Shown: in pieces, positions 1 through 8,487 of the stretch | Layout of the letters: each line of letters begins with the position of its first letter | How positions within the stretch are numbered: the first letter of the stretch is position 1 | DNA from: Chthonomonadaceae bacterium | GTDB taxonomy: Bacteria; Armatimonadota; Fimbriimonadia; Fimbriimonadales; Fimbriimonadaceae | DNA length: 64,000 nt | Direction of reading: 5' to 3' | NCBI GenBank assembly: GCA_015709495.1 | Contig: CP054189.1 | Span: 2,418,001-2,482,000, forward strand | Program-made: the position numbers and the translations under genes | Notes under the pieces: generated by a model | The model's input: only the letters and a program-made list of their open reading frames with translations | Told to the model about the DNA's origin: nothing | Database searches by the model: none

Positions 1-736
1 GGCTGCCCGAGACGAAGCCCTGCAGTAAGGAATCGACCGTGCCGCGATTGACGAGCAGCGGCGCGCCGACGACAAACACCACGTTGGCGTCGACCAACTC
101 TTCGTTGAGGTCGAGCAAGGTGCCGCGAAGCGTCAGTCGTCCCGATGTCCCGTTCAACTCCAGCAGGTAGCTCGGCGTCCATTTCACGCCGTCTTGAACG
201 TACGCGATTCCGAGGTCCGCCTTGCCCCCGGGCATTTCGGTTCGAAGCTTGATGCGAACAGGGAAGTCCGAAAGCGCAACTCGCTTGATCTTCGCGTACT
301 CGATAGCGACGTAGTTTTCCTTCTCGTCGCGCACGAGCATCATTTTGTCGAGGAGATTGGTGAGCAGTCCGGTGACCACGCCCGTTTCCGTGGTCACCCT
401 TAGCCTGAGCCCCACCTTGTTCGCCAAGCGCGAGCGCAGTTCTTCCGGCTTTTCGAAGTCGATGCGATGGTCGGTGGTGAGAACGACCGTGTCCACTCGG
501 TCGGCGGGGTCCTTAGGGTACACCCAGAACGTCCCCCCGATGGCCTGCGGAACCAAATTCGTCGTAGCCCATCCGTCTTCGAGCGTCGCGCTGCCCTCTC
601 GAACGTAGAACCCGAACCCCTCTTTGAAAACGACGAGCGTCTTCAACTTCGAAGCGAACGCGGGACCCTCTGGGGGTAGTTGAAGTCCGGCGCCCCACGA
701 TGCGCCTACAGCAAGCGTAGCGATCCAAGTCAACAT
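1..736 (-). CDS. DUF4139-like secreted protein (partial)
   Basis: The reading frame is open on the minus strand from an ATG at 734-736 to the left edge of the window, so about 245 N-terminal residues are visible and the C-terminus is missing. It opens with a signal-peptide-like stretch (MLTWIATLAVGASWG). Near residues 190-205 it has the segment IAYVQDGVKWTPSYLLEL, which resembles the conserved V-x-W-x-P-x-Y core of DUF4139 beta-rich domains. The enzyme role of that family is unknown, so only a secreted or periplasmic structural or binding protein can be proposed. It lies downstream of the M14 peptidase on the same strand with a 64-bp gap. The family call is by motif recall and needs a profile search. 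Confidence 0.7.
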   Translation of the reverse strand, partial: MLTWIATLAVGASWGAGLQLPPEGPAFASKLKTLVVFKEGFGFYVREGSATLEDGWATTNLVPQAIGGTFWVYPKDPADRVDTVVLTTDHRIDFEKPEELRSRLANKVGLRLRVTTETGVVTGLLTNLLDKMMLVRDEKENYVAIEYAKIKRVALSDFPVRIKLRTEMPGGKADLGIAYVQDGVKWTPSYLLELNGTSGRLTLRGTLLDLNEELVDANVVFVVGAPLLVNRGTVDSLLQGFVSGS

Positions 737-800
737 GGCAAGCCCTCCCGGAACGGTCGCCGCCGTCCCATTGGAAAGACGAAGCGAGGCCCCTTGTGCT

Positions 801-2435
801 TCAGTCTTCTACCGAGAACACCCGTGTCGTGGGGGCGTTAAGGACGGGAAGCTTGTAGATCGGATAGGTTTCTCCCGGCAACAGCTTCTCGCCGAGGAAA
901 CCCCAAGCGGCGAGTCCATCGAGGCTTTCCGGTTCGAGTAGCATGAAAATGAGGTTCTGCAGCGGTTGGGCCGTGCGGACGATGTAATCCCCTACTGGAA
1001 CAGCGCAATCGCCGTCAACGAACTCCCCCTCTAACCTGAGCAGCCGCGCGCCTTGGAACGGCTGCGCCGAAGAATTGGCCTCCCGAATGCGAAAATACTC
1101 GCAGCCAAATGCGCGCTTGTTCGTGGGTTCAAGCCGCTCGACGACGACCCCGTGAGCGAGAAGCAGCCGGACAGCGTCTCGGAACGAGGAAGGGATCACA
1201 TAGGCGACCGGCAAGTTCGCCGTTCGCGTCGGACGAAAGCGATCGAACACCTCCATCGGAACGCGCTCGATGACTTCGGGCGCCATACCGGACCGTGGAG
1301 CGCCCGCCTTTTCCATCAGGACCTCTTCGACTCCGCGCGAGGCCATTTCGAACCGCACTCCTAGCCTCTTCGGTTGCCTTGTGATCTCCCTTCCCATCGA
1401 GGATGCGTCCGCTTCACGGATGAGTCGAGCCACCCTCTCGCGCTGGTTGGCGATTTCTTCCAGGACCAGATAGGTGAACCAATACGTCGCTTCGATTCTT
1501 TTCTTGAACGGCAAGTAGCTCATCGCCTCGGAGAGCACGGCGATGCGGTTGCGAAGGCCCGCGTAGTTGGTGACGTAGCGTCCCTCTTCGCCGAAGGTCT
1601 GCCAAACTTGGGAACCCGGCTGACCCGAAGCGTTGCCGTAGTCGAAGGTCTCCAGGTGGGCCTCAGCCCTCATCCGCTCCCGCACCTTGGGAAGGAGTTC
1701 CGACCGGCAGTAATCGAGAACCCACGGATCCGTGTTGGGATGGAGCGGCGGGGAATACGTAAGGTGATATCCGTGCCGGGTGCCGTTCGTGGTGTGCAGG
1801 TCCATGACCACGTCGGGGTCCCATTTGCGGTACACGTGCTCGAGAACCGCGTTCATCTCGGGGGACCTCGCTTTCATGCAGTCTCGGTTGAGGTCGAGAC
1901 CCTCGCCGTTGGCCCTTTGTCCGACTCGCGCCGGTCCGTCCTGCGACGGGCGATTGCGGCGTCCTTCTCCCCAGTTCTCGTTGCCGTCGGCGTTGTAGAC
2001 CGGAACGACCACAAGGACCAGTTCCTTGTGCAGCGGTCGGATCGTACTTAAGCCGAAGGAGCCCTTTTGCGAGAAAAGGTCGCGAAGCAGCATCTGCGCC
2101 GCTTCTTTGCCTTCGACCTCCCCGCCATGAATGTTCGCTTGCACGTACACGACAGGTCGGCCCATCCGCTTCGCTTGCATCCCGTCTGAGACGGGTGGGT
2201 CGGACATCACCACCAGCGGTAGCTGCCTTCCCCCAGCGCTCGATCCAATCCACTCGAACCGGATCGGCGCCCAGGCATCTTGGAGCTCGCGGAGGAAGCT
2301 CACGACGTCTTCGAGCGAGGATGTCTCAGCGTATTCAGTGAGCTCCGGCTTGGATTTGGGGAGGGGGAGGTCTTGGCTCAAGCCGTTGGCCGAAGCACCG
2401 AGACACAAGGCGAGGGGCAGGGTCGTGAAGATCAT
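801..2435 (-). CDS. Secreted M14 zinc carboxypeptidase
   Basis: A 545-residue protein. The ATG at 2435 was chosen because it begins a clear signal peptide (MIFTTLPLALCLGASANG) and sits behind GGAAGGACC; an upstream in-frame extension of 50 residues has no such features. The M14 zinc site is complete: HGGEVE gives His103 and Glu106, and MDLHTT gives His213. Glu303 in LSEAMSY is the likely catalytic glutamate, and DLNRD near 181-185 matches the substrate-carboxylate region. The family hydrolyses C-terminal residues from peptides or cleaves peptidoglycan stem peptides; the substrate here is not known. The protein is probably periplasmic. The C-terminal 200 residues form an additional domain that I do not recognise. 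Confidence 0.88.
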   Translation of the reverse strand: MIFTTLPLALCLGASANGLSQDLPLPKSKPELTEYAETSSLEDVVSFLRELQDAWAPIRFEWIGSSAGGRQLPLVVMSDPPVSDGMQAKRMGRPVVYVQANIHGGEVEGKEAAQMLLRDLFSQKGSFGLSTIRPLHKELVLVVVPVYNADGNENWGEGRRNRPSQDGPARVGQRANGEGLDLNRDCMKARSPEMNAVLEHVYRKWDPDVVMDLHTTNGTRHGYHLTYSPPLHPNTDPWVLDYCRSELLPKVRERMRAEAHLETFDYGNASGQPGSQVWQTFGEEGRYVTNYAGLRNRIAVLSEAMSYLPFKKRIEATYWFTYLVLEEIANQRERVARLIREADASSMGREITRQPKRLGVRFEMASRGVEEVLMEKAGAPRSGMAPEVIERVPMEVFDRFRPTRTANLPVAYVIPSSFRDAVRLLLAHGVVVERLEPTNKRAFGCEYFRIREANSSAQPFQGARLLRLEGEFVDGDCAVPVGDYIVRTAQPLQNLIFMLLEPESLDGLAAWGFLGEKLLPGETYPIYKLPVLNAPTTRVFSVED

Positions 2436-2533
2436 GGAGGGTCCTTCCGAGGGGACTATACCGCCAGGGCTCGCGCGGGTCGCGGGCCCGATCTCCCGCA
2501 AGATCGGTGGGAATCTGGCGAGCGGTCTCCCGC

Positions 2534-2573
2534 GAAAAAGAAACCGGCCCTGGCCCTCGGGGGCCAAGACCGG
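2534..2573 (-). terminator. Intrinsic terminator after PEP-CTERM gene
   Basis: Read on the minus strand, a 13-bp stem (2561-2573 with 2544-2556, containing two G-U wobbles and a 4-nt loop) is followed by TTTCTTTTT. It ends transcription from the PEP-CTERM gene at 2599-3144 before the M14 gene. Confidence 0.85.
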
Positions 2574-2598
2574 ATCGAGACTCACTGCCGGAGTGTGA

Positions 2599-3144
2599 TT
2601 ACTTGCGGCGTCGGCGAGCCATGAGGGCGACTGCGCCCGAACCGAGGGCGATCATCGAAGCGGGCTCGGGGACGACATCGAGCGAAATCGTGCCGCTGTC
2701 CCATTGGCCGTCGATTGCGCCACTCACGTCGTCATAGGACTCGTAGAACTCCATCCTAAGAAAGCCGTCGTGGAGACCGATCACGAACCCAACGGCCGTC
2801 ATGAGGTCGAGCATGCCGCCGCTGCTGAACGCCTGCGTTCCGGGGTTGTTCACACCGGCGCCAGGGCGCAAGAACAGGTCATCGTCCTCGTTCTGAGCCG
2901 AGTCGGAGAACCTCACACCGACTTCACTGAGCCAGCTAGTGCCGTACGCAGAAAGCACGACGTCCCAACCGATCGCAGCGATGTCGACGGGGTTGCCGCC
3001 ACCGAGGTCGAGCATAACGACCACGTTGTTGGGGCTGCCCAGGGCGTCCCAGCTTGGGGTTCCCGTCACGTCGTAGTTGTAGATGTAAGCGTTGGCCGCG
3101 CCGACAATGCCGACCGCCATCGAAAGTGCTAATAGCTTCTTCAT
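2599..3144 (-). CDS. PEP-CTERM sorting-domain protein
   Basis: A 181-residue exported protein. It has a signal peptide (MKKLLALSMAVGIVGAANA) and ends in the PEP-CTERM tripartite tail: VPEPAS, a short hydrophobic span and ARRRRK. That tail is the sorting signal recognised by exosortase/EpsH-type enzymes, which cleave and transfer the protein to the outer surface, often together with exopolysaccharide. The middle part is beta-rich and Gly/Asp-rich with no enzyme motif seen. The ATG has AGGAAAGGAAC just upstream, and a strong terminator follows. It appears to be a single-gene unit. The ligand or structural role is unknown. Confidence 0.9.
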   Translation of the reverse strand: MKKLLALSMAVGIVGAANAYIYNYDVTGTPSWDALGSPNNVVVMLDLGGGNPVDIAAIGWDVVLSAYGTSWLSEVGVRFSDSAQNEDDDLFLRPGAGVNNPGTQAFSSGGMLDLMTAVGFVIGLHDGFLRMEFYESYDDVSGAIDGQWDSGTISLDVVPEPASMIALGSGAVALMARRRRK

Positions 3145-3376
3145 TTTGTTCCTTTCCTCACGGACTTAGCCGCATCCCAAGGGGTACGACGCAGTCGATT
3201 GCGAATCCCATGGTAAGCGATTCTTGGAAAAAAGGGACAGGGACAAATACCAGTTTAGAGGTACTCTGGTAAGAATACGCGAGTAATTTTGCTTGGACTC
3301 TCCGGCACTTTACCTATTATTTGTAACAGGTTCCTTAGTACAAAGAAATCCGCAATATTACTGGGTGCCTATCCGC

Positions 3377-4756
3377 TTACGACCCTTCAGTATCGGTCTC
3401 ATGTTCCCTGAAGGAGACCCTTTCCGCTTCCGCAGAGGCCGGGCGAGAAACTGCGGGCCGGTGAATGGCCTCGCCTGCTTCGGCAAGCTCGCGCACTCGA
3501 AGTCGGGCGGCTCGTTCCTCCGCGCCGGGGGACAGAGGCCAGAGCGTATCCGCAACCCAGAAACTGCTCAAGAACTCGTTCCAAGTCCGGTCATAAACCG
3601 AACGCGTTTGTTCGGCCAACCGCGACCAATCGAAGTCCGTTCGAAGCCTCTCCTTGGCGGACTGGGCCATCGAACGCGCTTCATCTCCGGACTCCAGAGC
3701 CCTGCAAATGGCCCACGCAAGCGACTCAGGGTTGTTCGCATAGCAGAGGGTTCCCGTTTGATCGTGAAGCACGACCTCTCGCAACCCGCCCGCATCGCTG
3801 GCTACCACCGGTACCCCCGCAGCCATTGCCTCAAGAGCTACGATGCCAAATGGCTCATAGAGGGAAGGGAAGACCGCGACATCCGCAATCCGATAGGTTT
3901 GATGCAGTGCCCGGTTCGCCATGAACCCCGTAAACAGCACCTTCTCCTTCAGCCCTATCCAATTGGCAAACCTCTCGAAATGGTCTCGCTTGCCCCCGCC
4001 AACGATGACGAACTTGGCCTTAGGCATTCGAGATAGCACGACGCTCGCGGCATCGAGCAGGAGCTGAATTCCTTTTTCTCTGACGAATCGCCCGACGTAC
4101 ATCACGACGGGTTCATCGGGCAACGCGAACCGGCTGCGCCACTCCGCGTGTTCGCCCGACGTCCATTCGAATTCAAACTTCGTGGCGTCGATCCCGTTGA
4201 AGATCACGTCGATCTTGTCAGTTGGAACGTCGAACGACCGATTTACCTCGCCCCGCATGAATTGCGAGCACACGATGACTCTCCACGCTTCATAAGTGAG
4301 CCAGTACTCCTGCTCATGGATGTACTTTTGGGTTTCGGTCCAGATGCCTCCGTTCCGGCCCTCTTCGGTCGCGTGAATCGTCGCCACCATCGGCAGCTTG
4401 TACTGATACTTGAGCTCGCGCGCAGCGTCGAGGGAAAGCCAATCATGAGCGTGAAAGATCGTGGGTTCGCCCCCTGGCCGCCAATCCTCGAGGAGCCGCC
4501 TGACGCGCTTTTCCGTTGCGACGTTGAGAAGCTGGATCTCATGAATGAAGTCATGGGGCTCGCCCTCCAAATGAACCCTGTGGACGTGGACGCCGCTGGG
4601 TTCGACCTCCTCATCGGGGGCCAGAGGGGTAGCCTTAGTGACGACGTGAACCTCGACGCCCTGATCGGCCAACTGCTGGGAGAGTTCGTGGACGTGCGGG
4701 CTGATGCCTCCGACGATTCGGGGCGGGTATTCCCAGGCGAGCATCATGATCCGCAT
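3377..4756 (-). CDS. GT4/GT5-type glycosyltransferase (glycogen synthase-like)
   Basis: A 459-residue GT-B glycosyltransferase. The ATG at 4756 gives the canonical N-terminus MRIMMLAWEYPPRIVGGISP, with the glycine-rich donor-site loop of GT4/GT5 enzymes; a longer frame upstream has no family features. FHAHDW near residue 100 and the E-x7-E motif in EPFGIVALEAMAAG near 330-345 mark the acceptor and nucleotide-sugar sites. The family transfers a sugar from UDP- or ADP-sugar, as in glycogen or glucan synthesis. It is cytoplasmic. The last roughly 50 residues are a low-complexity Arg/Glu-rich tail. It is divergent from the phosphoribosyltransferase gene with 61 bp between starts. The exact acceptor cannot be read from sequence. 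Confidence 0.85.
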   Translation of the reverse strand: MRIMMLAWEYPPRIVGGISPHVHELSQQLADQGVEVHVVTKATPLAPDEEVEPSGVHVHRVHLEGEPHDFIHEIQLLNVATEKRVRRLLEDWRPGGEPTIFHAHDWLSLDAARELKYQYKLPMVATIHATEEGRNGGIWTETQKYIHEQEYWLTYEAWRVIVCSQFMRGEVNRSFDVPTDKIDVIFNGIDATKFEFEWTSGEHAEWRSRFALPDEPVVMYVGRFVREKGIQLLLDAASVVLSRMPKAKFVIVGGGKRDHFERFANWIGLKEKVLFTGFMANRALHQTYRIADVAVFPSLYEPFGIVALEAMAAGVPVVASDAGGLREVVLHDQTGTLCYANNPESLAWAICRALESGDEARSMAQSAKERLRTDFDWSRLAEQTRSVYDRTWNEFLSSFWVADTLWPLSPGAEERAARLRVRELAEAGEAIHRPAVSRPASAEAERVSFREHETDTEGS

Positions 4757-4817
4757 TGGCGCTTTCGGGTCCTGTCGAGCGAAGAGCGTACCGCAATGCT
4801 GAGGGGGTGAAGCGAAG

Positions 4818-5465
4818 TTGTTTCGGGATAGGACGGACGCAGGCGCCCAACTCGGCGCGAAAGTCGCCGAATTCGGCCTTGAGAACCCGATCGTGGTCGC
4901 CCTGCCTCGCGGCGGAGCCATCGTCGGAGCCGAAGTAGCGCGGGTTTTGAACGCTCCGATCCGGCTTCTCGTCGCTCGTAAGGTAGGCCATCCCCAGAGT
5001 CCGGAGTATGCGATTGGGGCGGTTTGCGGCGATGACCCTCTCGTGTGGAACCCGAACGAAAAGGGCGCGATCGAGGGCCGATGCTTGGCCAAGGCGTTGG
5101 AGAAGGCAAGGGAAGAGTCAAGGCAGCGCGCCAAGGCGTACGGCCCCTGGGCGACTCTTCCTGACCTCGACGAAAGGACGGCGATCGTGGTCGATGATGG
5201 GCTGGCGACCGGCAGCACGGCGCGAGCGGCGCTCGAGCACCTGAGGCTGAAAGGAGCCGAGCCTCTTCTACTCGCCGTCCCGGTCGCAGCAAGCCAAACC
5301 GCCGCGCAGATTCGAAGCGAAGGCGTACTCGTCATCGCGCTTGAAGAGCCTATCTTTGGCTTCGGTTCGGTCGGGCAGCACTATGCTGACTTTCAGCAGG
5401 TGAGCGATAGGGAAGTGCTCGACGCCCTTGAGCGCCGGGATCGAGAGTTGCGCGATGCGCAATAG
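4818..5465 (+). CDS. Phosphoribosyltransferase domain protein
   Basis: A 215-residue type I phosphoribosyltransferase-fold protein. The PRPP-binding motif is VVDDGLATGST near residues 117-127, preceded by the LPRGGAIVGAEVA loop near 28-40. Stand-alone members of this group (often next to hydrolases or dienelactone hydrolase fusions) have unassigned substrates, so a purine salvage role should not be assumed. The start is TTG at 4818, chosen because GGGGGTGA lies 7 nt upstream and no ATG fits. It is transcribed divergently from the glycosyltransferase gene. Confidence 0.85.
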   Translation: MFRDRTDAGAQLGAKVAEFGLENPIVVALPRGGAIVGAEVARVLNAPIRLLVARKVGHPQSPEYAIGAVCGDDPLVWNPNEKGAIEGRCLAKALEKAREESRQRAKAYGPWATLPDLDERTAIVVDDGLATGSTARAALEHLRLKGAEPLLLAVPVAASQTAAQIRSEGVLVIALEEPIFGFGSVGQHYADFQQVSDREVLDALERRDRELRDAQ

Positions 5466-5653
5466 GCTTGAGGGCCTGTCGGGTTCAGTCGGCACTAAGG
5501 CCTGGACTCGCTCAACGAGCGGTGCTTGCCAGGTTCTTGCCTTCGGCGTCACAGTTTTCCCTCGTGGCGCAATACCTATGTGAGGGTCCTTCGGATCGAT
5601 TGAGCGACTTCAATCGGCTGGATCGAATGAACGACCCCTTGGAGTGCATTTCT

Positions 5654-6241
5654 ATGAAGAACAGACTGCTGATTGCCGTTGTCGGCGGCACCCTTGCTGT
5701 GCCTTCCCTGAGCATGGCGATTTTCTACGACAACTTCGACACTGAGAACGGGGGCGTCAGTTCGCTCAACTACGGCTCGTTTGCGAACTGGGACGTCAGC
5801 AGCGGAGCTGTTGACTTGATTGCGAACGGCTTCGCGGGCCTAACGGGTTCCGGAGTATTCGTCGACATGGATGGATCGGCTTCCAGCGCTGGAATCCTGA
5901 CGACCAAGACAGCCTTCGCCTTGTCAGGGGGAACCACTTACACTCTACGTTTCGCGATCTCGGGCAATCAGCGAGGTGGTGCGGACGATACCATGACCGT
6001 CTCGCTTGGGTCCCTTTATAGTGAAGTCTTCACTCGATCGGCCGCCGCGCCTTGGGACACAGTCGAGCGGAACATCTTCGTCGCTTCTGGCACCAATGCC
6101 AAACTTTCCTTCGACCACGCTGGCGGAGACCACCTCGGCATCCTCCTGGATAACGTCGAACTCACGGCAGTACCGGAGCCGACATCCCTCGCTGCGCTTG
6201 GCCTGTTCGCTACCGCCTTGGTGCGTCGCCGCAAGCAATGA
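5654..6241 (+). CDS. PEP-CTERM sorting-domain protein
   Basis: A 195-residue exported protein with signal peptide MKNRLLIAVVGGTLAVPSLSMA and a C-terminal VPEPTS, hydrophobic span, VRRRKQ tail. The body (FYDNFDTENGG..., then a carbohydrate-binding-like beta sandwich ending ILLDNVELTAVPEP) matches the common layout of surface proteins whose final strand L-D-N-V runs straight into the PEP motif. The ATG has GGAGTG 8 nt upstream. A terminator follows at 6268. The 188 bp between the previous gene and this start contain no gene that I can see. Confidence 0.88.
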   Translation: MKNRLLIAVVGGTLAVPSLSMAIFYDNFDTENGGVSSLNYGSFANWDVSSGAVDLIANGFAGLTGSGVFVDMDGSASSAGILTTKTAFALSGGTTYTLRFAISGNQRGGADDTMTVSLGSLYSEVFTRSAAAPWDTVERNIFVASGTNAKLSFDHAGGDHLGILLDNVELTAVPEPTSLAALGLFATALVRRRKQ

Positions 6242-6267
6242 CCGTTTGAGTCTCATCGCTTCTCCAG

Positions 6268-6304
6268 GGCGTCCGTTCGCATCGGGCGCCTTCTCCCGTT
6301 TTCC
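6268..6304 (+). terminator. Intrinsic terminator after PEP-CTERM gene
   Basis: GGCGTCCG (6268-6275) pairs with CGGGCGCC (6283-6290) across a 7-nt loop and is followed by a pyrimidine-rich run containing TTTT. It lies 27 bp after the PEP-CTERM stop codon. Confidence 0.65.
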
Positions 6305-6437
6305 CTCGCTTCTGTCCGGGGACGGGAAGGTCCCGAGTTGCATGGATGGCTTCGTCTGAGAGCTTTTCAGCAACACGGATTCTTAACACTTCCATTAGCT
6401 TGAGCGAGTAGCCTATGGCAAAGTGGAGAAAAGAGCC

Positions 6438-7970
6438 ATGAGTGACCATCGCATTTCCCGACGATCGATTTTGAGTGCCAGCGCAGCGCTAACATCTACA
6501 GGAGCGCTAGGGCTCCCCTTAAAGGGCCTCCCCCGTGAGTTCCAGAAGACGGAGGCGAAGAACATCATCTTCTGCGCCGTCGACGGCATGGCGATGAGCG
6601 TCCTGACCATGGCCCATCACCTCAACCAACTTCGGGGAGGGAAGGGCTCGTATTGGGCTTGGCTCCTCGATCAAGACTTCGTCGTAAACGGACTCCAAGA
6701 CACCCCGTCCCTCAGTTCCCTGGTCACCGATTCGGCTGCCGCGGCTTCGGCTTGGGGCTGCGGAAGGAGAATCTGGAATGCCCAGATCAACGAGTTCCCG
6801 GACGGTACCAAGCTCCGGACCCTCTACGATCTCATGCAAGCGAAGGGGATGCGTACGGGGCTCGTGACCACGACTCGAATCACCCACGCCACTCCTTCGG
6901 GATTCGCGATTCAAATCGACCATCGAGACAAGGAAAACGAGATCGCCGTCCAACACCTCCAGGCCAACGTCGACGTACTGATGGGCGGGGGGTCACGGCA
7001 TTTCGACGCCGCCGCACGTTCGGACAAGAGAAACGTCTTCGGCGAGTTCGCGAATATGGGCTACCGAGTCGTGCGCGACCGCGATGCGCTGCTTCGAGCT
7101 GAGGCGGGGAAGCTCCTCGGACTCTTTTCCAGTTCCCACATTCCCTATACGGTCGACCGGAAGCACGACGCGAAGCTCGATGCCACGGTACCCACGCTCG
7201 CTGAAATGACCTCCAAAGCGATCGAACTCCTCGACGGCGGCCCCAACGGCTTCATCTTGCAGGTCGAGGGAGGTAGGGTGGACCATGCCGCGCACGCCAA
7301 CGATCTTCCGGGGATGCTCTACGATCAGCTGGAGTTCGAAGACGCCGTTCGGATCGCGGTCGAGTTTGCCCTCAAGGACAAGGAAACGCTCGTCGTCATC
7401 ACCGCCGACCATGCGACGGGCGGCCCTTCGCTCAACGGGGCGGGATCCGAATACTTCGATTCGACGCAGGGCCTGAAATCCGTTACCCAGATGAAAGCCT
7501 CGTTCGAGCGGCTCGCGCCGGCCATCGCTTCGAGCAAGTCGACCGACGACATCCGAAGCGTCACCCAGGAGATGTGGGGTGTGGAACTCACCGACGCCGA
7601 GGCCGGCGCCATCAAGGCCAGTTTCAGCAGCGACTCCCCCTTCAAGGTTTCCGATTTCTACAAGTCGAGGGACGCGAGTCTTGCCGCGATCTTGGGGAAC
7701 CACTGCAAGGTCACATGGACCAGCAATAACCACACGTCGGACCTTGTTTTCCTCACGGCCATCGGCCCCGGAAGCGCCCTTTGCTCGGGTCTGACCCTCA
7801 ACACCTCACTGTTCGACATCATGTTGCGGTCCAAGGGCCTGAGTCACGCAAATCCCACGATGTCGTTCGAAGAGGCACGTCGGCACCGCGCGAAGACAGA
7901 AACGCCCGAAACGACGCATGAGGACGCGTTCGAGGAGTTCTTGCGAGAATCCCATGCTGGCGAACTCTGA
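6438..7970 (+). CDS. Alkaline phosphatase, Tat-exported
   Basis: A 510-residue PhoA-superfamily phosphomonoesterase. The start at ATG 6438 gives the twin-arginine leader SRRSILSASAAL, so folded, metal-loaded export is expected; GGAG lies about 10 nt upstream. Metal and catalytic motifs are present in order: Asp49 (VDGM), Ser99 nucleophile in TDSAAAASAWG, THATPSGF (His150), EGGRVDHAAH, TADHATGG, and a late NNHTSD histidine. It releases phosphate from esters in the periplasm and would work together with the phosphate operon at 18-24 kb. A 16-bp inverted repeat (ATTTCT-TATC-AGAAAT, 8048-8063) lies downstream. Confidence 0.92.
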   Translation: MSDHRISRRSILSASAALTSTGALGLPLKGLPREFQKTEAKNIIFCAVDGMAMSVLTMAHHLNQLRGGKGSYWAWLLDQDFVVNGLQDTPSLSSLVTDSAAAASAWGCGRRIWNAQINEFPDGTKLRTLYDLMQAKGMRTGLVTTTRITHATPSGFAIQIDHRDKENEIAVQHLQANVDVLMGGGSRHFDAAARSDKRNVFGEFANMGYRVVRDRDALLRAEAGKLLGLFSSSHIPYTVDRKHDAKLDATVPTLAEMTSKAIELLDGGPNGFILQVEGGRVDHAAHANDLPGMLYDQLEFEDAVRIAVEFALKDKETLVVITADHATGGPSLNGAGSEYFDSTQGLKSVTQMKASFERLAPAIASSKSTDDIRSVTQEMWGVELTDAEAGAIKASFSSDSPFKVSDFYKSRDASLAAILGNHCKVTWTSNNHTSDLVFLTAIGPGSALCSGLTLNTSLFDIMLRSKGLSHANPTMSFEEARRHRAKTETPETTHEDAFEEFLRESHAGEL

Positions 7971-8115
7971 AACCCGGCGTTTGGACGAGGCGGAGCAGGG
8001 AGCCTTCCGCAACCCAGCCCGTTTCAAAGTTACGAGAGAGTCATAATATTTCTTATCAGAAATACACTTCTTCGACCTTTCGCGGCGTTAGGGGGACCTG
8101 TGGGGTGCGATCGAC

Positions 8116-8355
8116 TCAGTGGATCGTAAGCGCGCCATTGGCCGAAATCCTCTGATCGAGGACCGAGGCCGCGCCGTCGCAATACGCAAGGATATCGTCG
8201 AGCGTCTCCCGGTGCGCAGGCTTGGGCTGCATCATCCTTCGCGTTACGACCACGGCTGCGGCCGTAAGACCCAGCGCCGTCAGGACAGGCAGCCAAGGGA
8301 CGCCCCGGCTTCGCTCAGGTCGGGCCGTGTCGGAAACTCCGCTGTTTCGTTCCAT
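8116..8355 (-). CDS. Small single-pass membrane protein
   Basis: A 79-residue reading frame with one hydrophobic segment (VPWLPVLTALGLTAAAVVV, residues 19-37) followed by RRMM and a polar tail. This is the layout of small YtxH- or DUF-type inner-membrane proteins. No family motif is recognised. The upstream sequence offers only a weak ribosome-binding site, and there is no conserved neighbour on the same strand. It may be a real gene because it fills the gap before ffh and has a plausible topology, but it could be spurious. Confidence 0.45.
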   Translation of the reverse strand: MERNSGVSDTARPERSRGVPWLPVLTALGLTAAAVVVTRRMMQPKPAHRETLDDILAYCDGAASVLDQRISANGALTIH

Positions 8356-8487
8356 TTCAATGCGTTCCTATTGGACGTTATTCTTGAGATCGGTGTTTTG
8401 CGGGGTTTTTGGAGGACGGAATCGCGTTTTGCCAAAAGCCCAGCAAACTTCGCTCGCTTGGGGCCAGACCGGTACACTTGAGGGCTC

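Noticed and set aside
6383-6399. TTAAC and TTAGC units upstream of the alkaline phosphatase gene as a possible second Pho box
   Set aside because: The units are 12 bp apart, not 11, there are only two, and the distance to a -10 box is wrong.
8048-8063. Inverted repeat ATTTCT-TATC-AGAAAT after the alkaline phosphatase gene as a terminator
   Set aside because: The stem is only 6 bp, AT-rich and without a T-tract; it is noted only in the gene entry.
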